DNA from: Marinactinospora thermotolerans DSM 45154
GTDB taxonomy: Bacteria; Actinomycetota; Actinomycetes; Streptosporangiales; Streptosporangiaceae
Direction of reading: 5' to 3'
Assembly: GCF_900167435.1 (NCBI RefSeq)
Contig: NZ_FUWS01000001.1
Coordinates: 435,295 to 499,294, forward strand
DNA: 64,000 nucleotides
Shown: piece by piece, positions 35,776-45,810 of the stretch
How positions within the stretch are numbered: the first letter of the stretch is position 1
How the letters are laid out: each line of letters starts with the position of its first letter
Program-made: the position numbers and the translations under genes
Notes under the pieces: generated by a model
The model's input: the letters and a program-made list of their open reading frames with translations, nothing else
Databases searched by the model: none
What the model was told of the DNA's origin: nothing

Positions 35776-36920
35776 GAGATCCCTTGCGCAGCAGTGATGA
35801 ACGTTGCGACCTTCACGGCCAGCTCTGCCACATCGCCGATCAGTCCATGAAGCCGTTTGAGCGCGAGGACAAACGCGCTCTTACTTTCCGGGCTCTCTTC
35901 CTCCAATGCTTTGCTCGCGATGTCAATCTCGGCTTCTGCCGCTTTATAGGTGAGTTCGTCGATTCTTCCTGCAGAGTGCTCACGCATCAGATCTTCACGG
36001 AATGTGCTGAGTTTGGTGATGAGACCTGCCCTGCCCAGCTCTTGGGATTTCCCACTCAGGTAGACGGTGCTGCCGGTGACATGCGCCGCTTGTATTCCCA
36101 CCTGTCCTGAGGAGGTGTTGTTGACGGTGTAGCCTTGCTTGGGGGTGGTGTGGTCGCGCATCGCTTTATGCTCCCGGTCATTGATGAGCTCTTTAGCAAG
36201 TCGAACGGCGAAAGCTGCGGCGTTCGCCGCAGCAACTGGCTGCCAGTTGCTGTCCTCGCTGCTGGTCTTGGTGCCATCGGCACGGTCGCTGATACCACGG
36301 ACAATCGCTACGGGAGAGCCGCTAAGGTGGCCAGCCTGAGCAACCCCCGCGGCTTCCATCTCAATCGCGAGCGCATCGTTGTACGTCGCCCGAATCCACT
36401 CCGCTTCATAGGAAATCCGGGAGTTCTGCACGACCTCCCCAGCAGCGATAGCCCCGAAGTGCACTTTGGGCCTACGATGGCCCGGCGGTGCGGGATCAGC
36501 CCAGTCGCCGGTCCGGCCGAGGTGGTTCCCGATCTGGCTGATCTCATGAGCGGATTCCCAGACCCTCGGACGGGCTTTGAGGCCGTCGTCCTCACTGGTC
36601 CCGCCGTGGTAGGCGTAGACGTGCGTTGCCATCACCACGTCACCTAGTTGCGTGGTATCCCACAGCGCTCCCGCAACTCCGACAAACATGATCGCCATCG
36701 GTGAAAACTCTTGGATGGCTCGTTCGGCCAAGACCGCGGCAGGATGGTTTCCCTTGCCGGTGAGACCGAGCGCCACTTGGTGATCAGTCCCTGGAAGGGC
36801 GCCGACTTCGAACCGTGTCCCCCTCTCATGGCGATGCAGGCAGGGATTGGACAGTCGTTGACGGACGGCCTCGTACTCAAGGTTGAGAGCGGTGAGGATC
36901 ACTATCAGGTTGTCGGTCAT
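35772..36920 (-). CDS. MTAN/PNP-like nucleosidase with VGIQA tag and helical tail
   Basis: A 382-residue protein. Residues 1-250 form a nucleoside phosphorylase/nucleosidase domain: MFVGVAGALWDTTQLGDVVM, LAIEMEAAGVAQ (the EMEAAG ribose-binding and catalytic loop) and IVRGISDRADG, with the Asp general acid. Next comes the tag NNTSSGQVGIQAAHVTGSTV (about 277-296), then a helical C-terminal domain (305-382). Stand-alone PNP-like domains coupled to such modules occur in nucleotide-centred conflict systems, where they are thought to degrade nucleotides or signals. ATG 36920 overlaps the Nudix stop by one base (TGATG) and has GCGAGG upstream; the stop overlaps the membrane gene. Substrate and partner are unknown. 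Confidence 0.85.
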   Translation of the reverse strand: MTDNLIVILTALNLEYEAVRQRLSNPCLHRHERGTRFEVGALPGTDHQVALGLTGKGNHPAAVLAERAIQEFSPMAIMFVGVAGALWDTTQLGDVVMATHVYAYHGGTSEDDGLKARPRVWESAHEISQIGNHLGRTGDWADPAPPGHRRPKVHFGAIAAGEVVQNSRISYEAEWIRATYNDALAIEMEAAGVAQAGHLSGSPVAIVRGISDRADGTKTSSEDSNWQPVAAANAAAFAVRLAKELINDREHKAMRDHTTPKQGYTVNNTSSGQVGIQAAHVTGSTVYLSGKSQELGRAGLITKLSTFREDLMREHSAGRIDELTYKAAEAEIDIASKALEEESPESKSAFVLALKRLHGLIGDVAELAVKVATFITAAQGIS

Positions 36921-37648
36921 CAGTTCGCCTCGCTTGTTGTCAAAGGATTCGGCCGGGACAACGGGGGATGCAGCACGGTCTGCTGTCCGCGCCGGAATAA
37001 CCGAGCGGGGCGCCCCTTCGTAGTCCGCCGCTCCGCCCCAACCGGGATAATGAATCCAGGGACCCCCTGGACTTTCCGATAGAAATTTCGCGGGTCGAGT
37101 TCGACGCCCCATACAGCCTCATAGACCTGTTGAAGCTCCGCGATAGTAAAGGGCTCGTTACAGAATGCTGTAGCTAGCGAAGAACGCTCAAGTTTCGTTC
37201 GAGCACGCTCTATACCATCCGCGAGAATCCAACGATGGTCGAAAGCGAGCTCCAATCGGCCTGAGTCGATCTCTTCAACCGGTTTCCAGGAAGCACCTGC
37301 CGCATCGGCACCCGCCTCCGGCTCGGGCAGACCGGGCGCGATGGCGAGATAGGCCACGGAGACGATTCGCCCTCGTGGATCTCGACCGGGATCCCCATAA
37401 GCACCCAGTTGTTCCAGATGGAGCTGTGACGCATCGAGGTTCGCTTCCTCGCGCAGCTCCCGCTGGGCCGCAGCCAAGATGCCCTCGTCGACATTGTTGA
37501 GGAAGCCGCCGGGTAGAGCGTGTTCACCTTTGTAAGGTTCAATGCCACGCTCGACAAGCAGAACATGAAGTTTCGATGATCGCAGTGTCAAAATGACCAG
37601 ATCAACCGCGAGCAGGATGGACGGAGGTTGCCAGAAAGCATCAGGCAT
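36920..37648 (-). CDS. NrtR-like Nudix-wHTH transcriptional regulator
   Basis: A 242-residue protein combining a Nudix domain (about 12-140) and the NrtR-type winged helix (150-215; FTIAELQQVYEAVWGVELDP, RNFYRKVQGVPG). The Nudix box is off-consensus: GGFLNNVDEGILAAAQRELR followed by EEANL has one extra residue between the Gly and the first Glu, and Asn replaces the later Gly. This suits a ligand sensor rather than an enzyme. NrtR proteins bind NAD-related metabolites such as ADP-ribose and repress nearby genes. It is the first gene of the operon, and a palindrome lies 15 bases before its start, so autoregulation is likely. It could switch the nucleosidase/membrane pair on when nucleotide metabolites change. 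Confidence 0.85.
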   Translation of the reverse strand: MPDAFWQPPSILLAVDLVILTLRSSKLHVLLVERGIEPYKGEHALPGGFLNNVDEGILAAAQRELREEANLDASQLHLEQLGAYGDPGRDPRGRIVSVAYLAIAPGLPEPEAGADAAGASWKPVEEIDSGRLELAFDHRWILADGIERARTKLERSSLATAFCNEPFTIAELQQVYEAVWGVELDPRNFYRKVQGVPGFIIPVGAERRTTKGRPARLFRRGQQTVLHPPLSRPNPLTTSEAN

Positions 37649-37662
37649 GACGGCAACTATAG

Positions 37663-37685
37663 CTTCTTGTCACAGTGACATGAAG
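37663..37685. promoter_or_regulatory. Palindromic operator before the Nudix-nucleosidase operon
   Basis: CTTCTTGTCAC (37663-37673), one central A, and GTGACATGAAG (37675-37685) form a 23-base palindrome with 10 of 11 pairs matched. It lies 15 bases upstream of the NrtR-like gene start, the right place for an autoregulatory site. Confidence 0.7.
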
Positions 37686-37863
37686 AGATTCCCGTATTTT
37701 CTCCTTGCAGGGAACGACATTCGCCAGCTCACAGCCGTGAACCCACTCAGCCACAGAGCCATGAACCCGGAATACATCTCCAAAAACGTCTAAACGGGTA
37801 CATAACTCGCTAACTTATGACTCTGGGCAGGGAGAACAACCGTTCTCACAAGCGGGATCCCGC

Positions 37864-37980
37864 GCCGAGCACACCTTCACCCGGATCAAGCGCCGGAAGA
37901 TCCTGCGCGATCGCCGCCCCCGCGTTCGCGGTCGGCCGGGGCGCGCTCAACGGTGGCCACAGCCGGCCGAATACGCCTGA
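37864..37980 (+). mobile_element. IS5-family transposase C-terminal remnant
   Basis: The frame reads AEHTFTRIKRRKILRDRRPR and ends at the TGA at 37980. This resembles the end of IS5-type transposases, where a VEHxFxRMKxxKILRDxR segment contains the third catalytic Glu. No upstream transposase part or intact terminal repeats are seen, so this is a scar. It lies on the upstream side of the AT-richer conflict-type operon. Confidence 0.5.
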
Positions 37981-38583
37981 CGATGGCGTCTCCCCTTTCC
38001 CAGGCGTCACTCTGGGCCGGGCACCGGCCTGCGCGGCGAAGACCCGGCCCGGCCGATCACGACGCACAGGGCCCCAAGGGAGCCTTCAGGTGATCGCCGA
38101 AGACCGGTCGCCCCCTCCCGACGACGACCGTGGTCCCGTCGTGGAGCGACATGTTCCGGCGCAGCGGGTTCCACGATGTGGCCGCAGCCCCCCCGAACAC
38201 CCGGCGCCTATTTCCGCCGGTTCGCGGGCGGGACGCAGGATGGTGAGCCCCACGTAGTGATCATCCGGTCGGGCCACCCCGCGAACCAGGGCAAGACCCT
38301 CTGGACATCCGCGAACTTAAACCAATCACTCTTGGTGATCTAACAGTTGCAAATTCGCTAAAACGACACCATAGTGTTCCCACGGCCGTAGGGATCCGTA
38401 CTCTCGGTTCCCGTACCGTGCCTTTCTGTCACCGAAAGGCCGGGCGGTCCGCCGTCGGCCCCGCGCACCCCCGACCCCCTACCCCCCACCGCGCGAAGCC
38501 GTCGGCCTTCCCCCACGGGAGTCCCCGGTCCGCGTCCAACGCGAGGCACGCGGATCCCCACTGCACGAGAAAAGGAACATGTC
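37981..38583. other. Gap upstream of the cutinase gene, no gene seen
   Basis: No frame looks coding. Bases 38310-38375 are distinctly AT-rich and may hold promoter elements for the secreted hydrolase. Directly before its start is the ribosome binding site AAAGGA. Confidence 0.5.
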
Positions 38584-39519
38584 GTGCTAACGCATTCCAT
38601 TTCCCCCGAAGAGACCGACGGCGGTCGCCGCACCCCCCTGTCCCGGATGTCACGGCTCGCCGCGCGCGTGGGCGTGACCCTGTCCCTCGCCGCCGGCCTG
38701 ACCGCGGGCGTCACCGCCCCGGCCCACGCGTCCAACCCCTACGAGCGTGGCCCCGCGCCGACCGAGTCCAGCGTCACCGCCGTGCGCGGCTACTTCGACA
38801 CCGACACCGATACCGTGTCGTCCCTGGTGAGCGGGTTCGGCGGCGGAACGATCTACTACCCCACCGACACCAGCGAGGGCACCTTCGGCGGCGTGGTCAT
38901 CGCCCCGGGCTACACGGCCAGCCAGTCCTCGATGGCGTGGATGGGTCACCGCATCGCCTCACAGGGCTTCGTGGTGTTCACCATCGACACCATCACCCGC
39001 TACGACCAGCCCGACAGCCGGGGTCGCCAGATCGAGGCGGCCCTGGACTACCTGGTCGAGGACAGCGACGTGGCCGACCGGGTGGACGGCAACCGCCTGG
39101 CGGTGATGGGCCACTCGATGGGCGGCGGGGGCACGCTCGCGGCCGCCGAGAACCGGCCCGAGCTGCGCGCGGCGATCCCGTTGACGCCTTGGCACCTCCA
39201 GAAGAACTGGTCGGACGTCGAGGTGCCCACGATGATCATCGGCGCGGAGAACGACACCGTCGCCTCGGTGAGGACGCACTCCATCCCGTTCTACGAGAGC
39301 CTGGACGAGGACCTGGAACGCGCCTACCTGGAGCTGGACGGCGCGAGCCACTTCGCGCCCAACATCTCCAACACGGTCATCGCCAAGTACAGCATCTCCT
39401 GGCTGAAGCGCTTCGTCGACGAGGACGAGCGCTACGAGCAGTTCCTGTGCCCGCCGCCCGACACCGGGCTCTTCTCGGACTTCTCCGACTACCGGGACTC
39501 CTGCCCCCACACCACCTGA
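38584..39519 (+). CDS. Secreted cutinase / polyester hydrolase (TfCut2-like)
   Basis: A 311-residue alpha/beta hydrolase of the actinobacterial type I cutinase family, whose members cleave cutin, tributyrin and polyesters including PET. A signal peptide ends near [10 protein letters not shown]. The mature part matches Thermobifida TfCut2 in order: [42 protein letters not shown], the nucleophile in [13 protein letters not shown] with the aromatic-clamp Trp, the Asp in IGAENDT, the His in DGASHFAPN, and two C-terminal Cys (FLCPPP, DSCPH) for the usual disulfide. GTG 38584 follows AAAGGA; ATG 38647 is a shorter option. It is a single gene followed by a strong terminator. The natural substrate is probably plant cutin or similar esters. 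Confidence 0.95.
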   Translation: MLTHSISPEETDGGRRTPLSRMSRLAARVGVTLSLAAGLTAGVTAPAHASNPYERGPAPTESSVTAVRGYFDTDTDTVSSLVSGFGGGTIYYPTDTSEGTFGGVVIAPGYTASQSSMAWMGHRIASQGFVVFTIDTITRYDQPDSRGRQIEAALDYLVEDSDVADRVDGNRLAVMGHSMGGGGTLAAAENRPELRAAIPLTPWHLQKNWSDVEVPTMIIGAENDTVASVRTHSIPFYESLDEDLERAYLELDGASHFAPNISNTVIAKYSISWLKRFVDEDERYEQFLCPPPDTGLFSDFSDYRDSCPHTT

Positions 39520-39571
39520 GTCGGCGCCGGCACGCGGGGTCGCCCGCCCCCGCCGCCGGCGACAGCGGCAC

Positions 39572-39609
39572 GGCGGTGGCCCGGAGATCGCCCTCTCCGG
39601 GCCACCGCC
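39572..39609 (+). terminator. Transcription terminator after the cutinase gene
   Basis: GGCGGTGGCCCGGAGA (39572-39587) pairs perfectly with TCTCCGGGCCACCGCC (39594-39609) around a 6-base loop. The 16-base GC-rich stem lies 53 bases past the cutinase stop. The remaining bases up to 39865 show no gene. Confidence 0.85.
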
Positions 39610-39865
39610 CCGCGCGTCCACTCATCGGCGGAACCTGGCCGTGAAGGACGCGAAGCGGGAGAACCGCCCCGGGCGCGGCGGGTTCCCCGGCGCTCCCGCG
39701 TCCGCGCGCCGAACGCTCGAACACCGCGCCCCGCCGACACCGCTCGCGCGCCCGGGTTCTCCGGGCGGGGAGGCGGTGCCGGCCGATGGCGCCGTTGTCC
39801 TCGCCGCCCTGGGCGCCACCCCGGGCCGGCGTTCCGTCCTCGGGGCGCGCCCCGGCCGAGCGGGG

Positions 39866-40741
39866 CTATTCGGCGGGGAGCCGTTCCTGACTGGCGACCC
39901 ACGAGGCCAGCAGTTTGAGACCGTCGGCCGTCGGGGTGTCGGCGGGAGCGGTGTAGATGTTCAGGTACAGCCCGGGTTCGGAGGGCAGCTCCAGCGTCTC
40001 GAAGTCCAGGTCGAGCTGGCCGACGACCGGATGGCGCAGCCGCTTGCGCCCGGAGCGGTGGAAGCGGACGTCCTGGGAGGCCCATCGCTGCCGGAACAGC
40101 TCGCTTCGGGTCGACAGCTCGCCGACCAGTTCGACGAGCGAATGGTCGTGCGGGTTACGGCCCGCCTCCAGGTGCAGCATCGCGGCGGCGTCCCTGGCGA
40201 TCTGGTCGTAGTCGACGAAGAACTCCTTGGCCGCCTCGGGGTCGAGGTAGACGAACCGGGTGGTGTTCACCGGGCGTCGCGGGTCGGCGAACAACGGCGA
40301 GTACAGGGCCCGGGCGAGCCGGTTCATCGCCAGTACGTCGTGGCGGCCGTTGCGGATCCAGGCCGGCGCCTCGGTGATCGCGTCGAGGACCTGCTGTAGT
40401 ACCGGCCGGACGGTCGCCGGGGCGCTGCGCCTGCGGCGGCGGCTCCGCGCCCCCGACTCCCGCGCGAGCGCGAACAGGTGGTCGCGTTCGGCCTCGTCCA
40501 GGCGCAACGCCGAGGCCAGCGCGTCGAGCACGCTCTCGGAGGCTCCGGCCAGGCTGCCGCGCTCCATGCGCACGTAGTAGTCCACCGAGACGCCCGCGAG
40601 CATCGCCACCTCTTCGCGGCGCAACCCCTTGACGCGGCGGTTGCCGCCGTACGCGGGAAGCTCCGCCTCCGCCGGAGTGATGCGCGCCCTCCGCGAGCTC
40701 AGGAACTCACGGATCTCACTGCGCAGGTCCATCGTGCCCAT
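39866..40741 (-). CDS. MmyB-like helix-turn-helix regulator
   Basis: A 291-residue regulator. The N-terminal XRE-type HTH (about 30-80) contains VKGLRREEVAMLAGVSVDYY and the typical RMERGSLAGASESVLDALAS. The C-terminal MmyB-like ligand-binding domain (about 110-280) includes MNRLARALYSPLFAD and ending VGQLDLDFETLELPSEPGLY. These proteins commonly sit divergent from, and regulate, a short-chain or aldo/keto reductase gene and sense small hydrophobic ligands. Here it is divergent from an alcohol dehydrogenase followed by two aldo/keto reductases, 276 bases away, which are its likely targets. Confidence 0.92.
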   Translation of the reverse strand: MGTMDLRSEIREFLSSRRARITPAEAELPAYGGNRRVKGLRREEVAMLAGVSVDYYVRMERGSLAGASESVLDALASALRLDEAERDHLFALARESGARSRRRRRSAPATVRPVLQQVLDAITEAPAWIRNGRHDVLAMNRLARALYSPLFADPRRPVNTTRFVYLDPEAAKEFFVDYDQIARDAAAMLHLEAGRNPHDHSLVELVGELSTRSELFRQRWASQDVRFHRSGRKRLRHPVVGQLDLDFETLELPSEPGLYLNIYTAPADTPTADGLKLLASWVASQERLPAE

Positions 40742-41017
40742 GTCTCCACGGTAGGCGGGCCCCGCACGGCGAGGGAGGTACTGTCATGCCCTGCGTCGGC
40801 CGGGGCGGGTCCCGCCGGTCCGCCACCTGCGACACGGGTGGCCTGTCGCGGTGGCTCGGAGCGCGGCCGTGGTGGCCCGGCGGCGGGGCGCGTGTGCCCC
40901 GCCGCGCCGCGGCCCTTCGGCCGCCCCGTTCTCGTGGCGCCTCGCTCTGGGAGGTACTGCCGGTACTCGGAACGAGCGGGACTCCCCCGGGCCGCGGAAC
41001 CGGTGTGGACTGGGTCC

Positions 41018-42064
41018 ATGCGAGCGACCTACATGTACGGGGCCGGTGACGTCCGAGTCGTCGACGCCGCCGACCCGAAGATCGAGCAGCCCACCGACGC
41101 GCTGGTGCGCGTGGTCCGGGCCTGCGTGTGCGGCAGCGACCTGCACCCCTACCACTCCATGCCGCCCTCCGCCGAGGGGACGCCGATGGGGCACGAGTTC
41201 GTCGGCGTGGTCGAGGAGGTCGGCGCGGAGGTCACCTCGGTGCGCGCGGGCGACTTCGTGATCGCGCCGTTCGCCGTCTCCTGCGGCGCGTGCGAGTTCT
41301 GCCGGGCCGGCCTGCAGACCTCCTGCGTGCGCGGCGGCTTCTGGAGCGATCCGGGCATCGGCACCGCCGGCGGCCAGGCCGAGGCGGTCCGCGTCCCCCT
41401 CGCCGACGGCACCCTGGTGAGGGTGCCGGTCGACGAGGGCGCCGATGACGCGCTGCTGGCCTCGCTGCTGACCCTCTCCGACGTCTACGGCACCGGTTGG
41501 CACGCCGCCGTCACGGGCGGCGTGACCGAGGGCAGCACGGTCACGGTCATCGGCGACGGCGCCGTCGGCCTGCTCGCGGTGCTCTCCGCCCGGCAGCTGG
41601 GCGCCGAACGGATCGTGCTGATGGGACGGCACCGGGCGCGTACCGACCTCGGCCGCGAGTTCGGGGCCACCGACGTCGTCGCCGAACGCGGTGCCGAGGG
41701 GATCGAGCGGGTCCGCGACCTCACCGCCGGCGGTAGCGCGATCGTCTTGGAGGCGGTCGGCCACATGCCCGCCTACGAGCAGGCGGTCGGCGTGGTCCGT
41801 CCCGGAGGGGTCATCAGCCGCGTCGGCGTTCCCCAGTACGAGGAGGCCCCGGTCGGTTTCGCCAGCCTGTTCGGCCCCAACGTCACCCTCACCGGCGGCC
41901 CCGCCCCGGTACGCGCCTACATCGACCGGCTCCTGCCCGCGGTCCTGGACGGGACGGTCCGGCCCGGCAGGGTCTTCGACCGGACGGTGAGCCTGGAGGA
42001 GACCCCGAAGGGCTACGCCGCCATGGACGCCCGCGAGGCGCTCAAGGCGATGATCCGCCCCTGA
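41018..42064 (+). CDS. Zinc-dependent alcohol dehydrogenase (MDR family)
   Basis: A 348-residue medium-chain dehydrogenase. The catalytic zinc site is CGSDLHPYH and GHEFVG. The structural zinc lobe keeps CGACEFCRAGLQTSC. The nucleotide motif GDGAVGLLAVL follows near residue 180. It oxidises an alcohol or reduces an aldehyde with NAD(P); the substrate is unknown. ATG 41018 is where homology begins; the frame upstream is Arg-rich. It is the first of three oxidoreductase genes divergent from the MmyB-like regulator. Confidence 0.93.
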   Translation: MRATYMYGAGDVRVVDAADPKIEQPTDALVRVVRACVCGSDLHPYHSMPPSAEGTPMGHEFVGVVEEVGAEVTSVRAGDFVIAPFAVSCGACEFCRAGLQTSCVRGGFWSDPGIGTAGGQAEAVRVPLADGTLVRVPVDEGADDALLASLLTLSDVYGTGWHAAVTGGVTEGSTVTVIGDGAVGLLAVLSARQLGAERIVLMGRHRARTDLGREFGATDVVAERGAEGIERVRDLTAGGSAIVLEAVGHMPAYEQAVGVVRPGGVISRVGVPQYEEAPVGFASLFGPNVTLTGGPAPVRAYIDRLLPAVLDGTVRPGRVFDRTVSLEETPKGYAAMDAREALKAMIRP

Positions 42065-42339
42065 CCTCCTGGTCCGGCCATCGGCGCCGGGGGCGCGCCG
42101 CCCGGCCATCCGCCGTCTTTACCGACAGCCTCCCCTCCGGGGAACCGGAGGAGAGCGTTGACGCCCCGTTTCGGGTAGCGGCCGATCGTGCACCGGGCCG
42201 CCGCGCCGAGGGGTGGGCGCCCAAGCCCGCACCGCCCCTTTTCTTTGGAGCGCGGTCCGATCCGGCGCGGGGACAGCGCGAGTATCCGGTACGTCGGACG
42301 CTTCCGGGCGAGCCGCAACCGACTTAACGTGAGGAAAAC

Positions 42340-43224
42340 ATGAGCATCCCGAACTTCACCCTGAACAACGATGTACGGATACCGGTCCTCGGGTTCGGCG
42401 TCTACCAGACACCGCCGGAGGAGACCATCGCGGCCGTCACGACGGCCCTGGAGACCGGCTACCGGCACATCGACACCGCCGCGGCCTACGGCAACGAGCG
42501 CGAGGTCGGGGAGGCCCTCCGCCGCTCCGGCCTGGCCCGCGACGAGGTGTTCGTCGAGACCAAGGTCTGGATCAGCGACTACGGCTACGACGACACGCTG
42601 CACGCCTTCGACAAGTCCGCGGGCAAACTCGGGATCGACCAGATCGACCTGCTGATCCTGCACCAGCCGCTGCCCGGGGAGTTCGAGCGGACCGTGCAGG
42701 CCTACAAGGCGCTGGAGAGGCTGTACGCCGACGGCAGGGTACGCGCGATCGGCGTCTCCAACTTCATGCCCGACCACCTCGACCGGCTGCTCGCCGAGAC
42801 CGAGGTCGTGCCCGCGGTCAACCAGATCGAGGTGCACCCCTACTTCCGGCAGTCCGAGCTGCTCGCCTACGACACCGAGCACGGGATCCTCAACCAGGCG
42901 TGGTCGCCGATCGGCGGCATCACCTTCTACCGCGACGGGTCGAAGGGCTCCACGCTGGAGGACCCGGTGGTCGGCGAGATCGCGGCCGCGCACGGCAGGA
43001 CGCCCGCCCAGGTGATGCTGCGCTGGCACCTCCAGCAGGACCGGCAGGTGATCCCCAAGTCGGTGACGCCGTCGCGGATCGCGGAGAACTTCGACGTCTT
43101 CGACTTCGAGCTCACCGCCGACCAGCTCGCCGCCATCGACGCGCTGGACACCGGTGTCCGCGGTGGCCCCGAGCCCGCCGACATCACCCGCGAGAACTTC
43201 TGGATCGACATCCCCGAAGCCTGA
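42340..43224 (+). CDS. Aldo/keto reductase (2,5-diketogluconate-reductase type)
   Basis: A 294-residue AKR barrel with the full catalytic tetrad: Asp in HIDTAAAYGNE, Tyr in the same segment, Lys in FVETKVW and His in LILHQP. The C-terminal NADPH-binding part has IPKSVTPSRIAENFDVFDFE. It reduces carbonyls with NADPH; the substrate is not predictable. ATG 42340 follows GTGAGGAAAA. The next AKR gene begins 9 bases after its stop, and the pair probably answers to the MmyB-like regulator. Confidence 0.95.
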   Translation: MSIPNFTLNNDVRIPVLGFGVYQTPPEETIAAVTTALETGYRHIDTAAAYGNEREVGEALRRSGLARDEVFVETKVWISDYGYDDTLHAFDKSAGKLGIDQIDLLILHQPLPGEFERTVQAYKALERLYADGRVRAIGVSNFMPDHLDRLLAETEVVPAVNQIEVHPYFRQSELLAYDTEHGILNQAWSPIGGITFYRDGSKGSTLEDPVVGEIAAAHGRTPAQVMLRWHLQQDRQVIPKSVTPSRIAENFDVFDFELTADQLAAIDALDTGVRGGPEPADITRENFWIDIPEA

Positions 43225-44185
<961 letters not shown>

Positions 44186-44194
44186 GGACGGTGC

Positions 44195-44227
44195 GGGGCC
44201 GGACACGCGCGATGTGTGTCCGGCCCC
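44195..44227 (+). terminator. Transcription terminator after the AKR genes
   Basis: GGGGCCGGACAC (44195-44206) pairs perfectly with GTGTCCGGCCCC (44216-44227) across a 9-base loop, 10 bases after the second AKR stop. Confidence 0.85.
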
Positions 44228-44750
44228 GTTCGCGTCGCGGGGACGTTCCCGCCCGGGACGGCCCCGACGTGGACGAGGACCGCGGCCGGCGGCGCGCGGG
44301 CCGATCCGGGCGTCGCGGGGGCGCCGGCCGGCGGCGTGTCCACGCGGTCGCGGACCCCGCGCCCCGTCCAGCGCGCGGGCGGTCGCCGGCGGGACGCCCG
44401 GGCCGGGCACGAAGTGCCCGCGCCGTCGTCCCGACCGGTGCGACCGGCCCGATTCCCGGCCGTGCACGCCGAGGACGTCGCCGGCACGGCCCTTCGGCAA
44501 CGCGGTGGGCGCCGTGCTCCTCGCCCCCGGCGCGCGCCATCGGCCGGGTGCCCGTCGCCCGGCGGATCCGCGCGGGGCGCGCCCGCCGAAGGTCGGCCTC
44601 ACGGTGTGGCGCGGCGCGGCCCCCTCCCCGCGCCCGTCCTCGCCGGAGTGCCATGGGCGTCGGCGGGCGCTGGTAGAACACCAGCGCACAGGCCGGGATC
44701 GGCACGCCCGCCGCCCGTGGCCGTCGTCCGCCCCCGAAGGGAACCGCCGC
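44228..44750. other. Gap of about 520 bases, no gene seen
   Basis: All frames give Arg/Ala/Pro-rich readings without motifs. The last bases hold the GAAGGGA ribosome binding site of the next gene. Confidence 0.55.
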
Positions 44751-45701
44751 ATGACCCTCGAGCACCTCAGCGAGCTGTACGGGCTCCCCGTCTATGAGTT
44801 CCCCGAGCCGGGCGCCCCGGCGGCCCCACTGCCGGCGGCCGACGCGGTCGCCTGGAAACTGGCCACGGGCGAACGAGAGCACGATGAGAAGTTCGAGGGG
44901 TGCTGGGAACGCTTCCTCGACACGGTGGACGCAGGCCGGGTACGGGCCCTGGTCCTGGGCGCGGGCGCCTACGGGAACGAGATCGACTTCGACGAGCCCG
45001 GTGAGACGGTCGAGCTGCTCGCCGCCGCCGCCGACCGGCTCACCGGGCTCAAGGCCGTCTACCTCGCCGACCTCGACTCCGAGGAGTCGGAGCTGTCCTG
45101 GATCGCCCAGAGCGACGTGTCCCCCGTCCTGTCCGCCTACCCCCACCTGGAGGAACTCGGTGTGCGCGGGGCCAGCGAGGACCTGTTGTCGCCGGTGCGG
45201 CACGAGCACCTGCGTGTCCTGCGCCTGGAGAACGGCGGCCTGCCCGTTCAGGTGGTGCGCGGTCTCGTCGAATGCGACCTGCCCGCGTTGAGCCACCTGG
45301 ACCTGTGGCTTGGTGAGTGGTACTACGGCCGCACCATCACCGTCGCCGACCTGGCCCCCATCCTCGACGGTGGCCTCCTGCCCGCGCTGGAACACCTGGG
45401 CCTCCAGGACAGCGACATACAGGACGATGTCGCCGCCGCCGTCGCCCACGCCCCCGTCGTCGCCCGGCTCGTCTCCCTGCACCTGGGGCGGGGGACCCTC
45501 GGGGACGCCGGCGCCGATGCCCTCCTCCGCGGGCAGCCGCTCACCCACCTCAGGCTGCTCGACCTCGAACACCACTTCCTGTCGGAGGAGATGATGCGGC
45601 GCCTGCGCGCGGCCCTGGAACCCTCGGGGGTGCGGGTCAACCTCGCCGGGAGGCAGCAGGCCGGCCGGGTGGGGGGAAGGTACGTGGCGGCGGGCGAGTG
45701 A
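44751..45701 (+). CDS. STM4015-family leucine-rich-repeat protein
   Basis: A 316-residue protein made largely of degenerate leucine-rich repeats: HLEELGVRGAS, HLRVLRLENGGLP, LSHLDLWLGEWYYG, LEHLGLQDSDIQD, LVSLHLGRGTLGD, LRLLDLEHHFLSEEM. Overall order and wording match the actinobacterial relatives of Salmonella STM4015. Its function is unknown; in Salmonella the gene sits in a small cluster (STM4012-4015) that is not seen here. It ends a single-gene unit. ATG 44751 follows GAAGGGA. Confidence 0.85.
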   Translation: MTLEHLSELYGLPVYEFPEPGAPAAPLPAADAVAWKLATGEREHDEKFEGCWERFLDTVDAGRVRALVLGAGAYGNEIDFDEPGETVELLAAAADRLTGLKAVYLADLDSEESELSWIAQSDVSPVLSAYPHLEELGVRGASEDLLSPVRHEHLRVLRLENGGLPVQVVRGLVECDLPALSHLDLWLGEWYYGRTITVADLAPILDGGLLPALEHLGLQDSDIQDDVAAAVAHAPVVARLVSLHLGRGTLGDAGADALLRGQPLTHLRLLDLEHHFLSEEMMRRLRAALEPSGVRVNLAGRQQAGRVGGRYVAAGE

Positions 45702-45810
45702 GCGTCGCGACCGTCGGGAGCGTCACGAATGTCGCCATCGGCCGGACGCGGGGCGGTGGGGTGGCGTTTACTGGACGGGCTCTCTCCCAGATCCACCACC
45801 GGGGGTCGTG

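Noticed and set aside
38086-38277. 63-codon minus-strand frame between the IS scar and the cutinase gene
   Set aside because: No motif, no ribosome binding site and poor composition.
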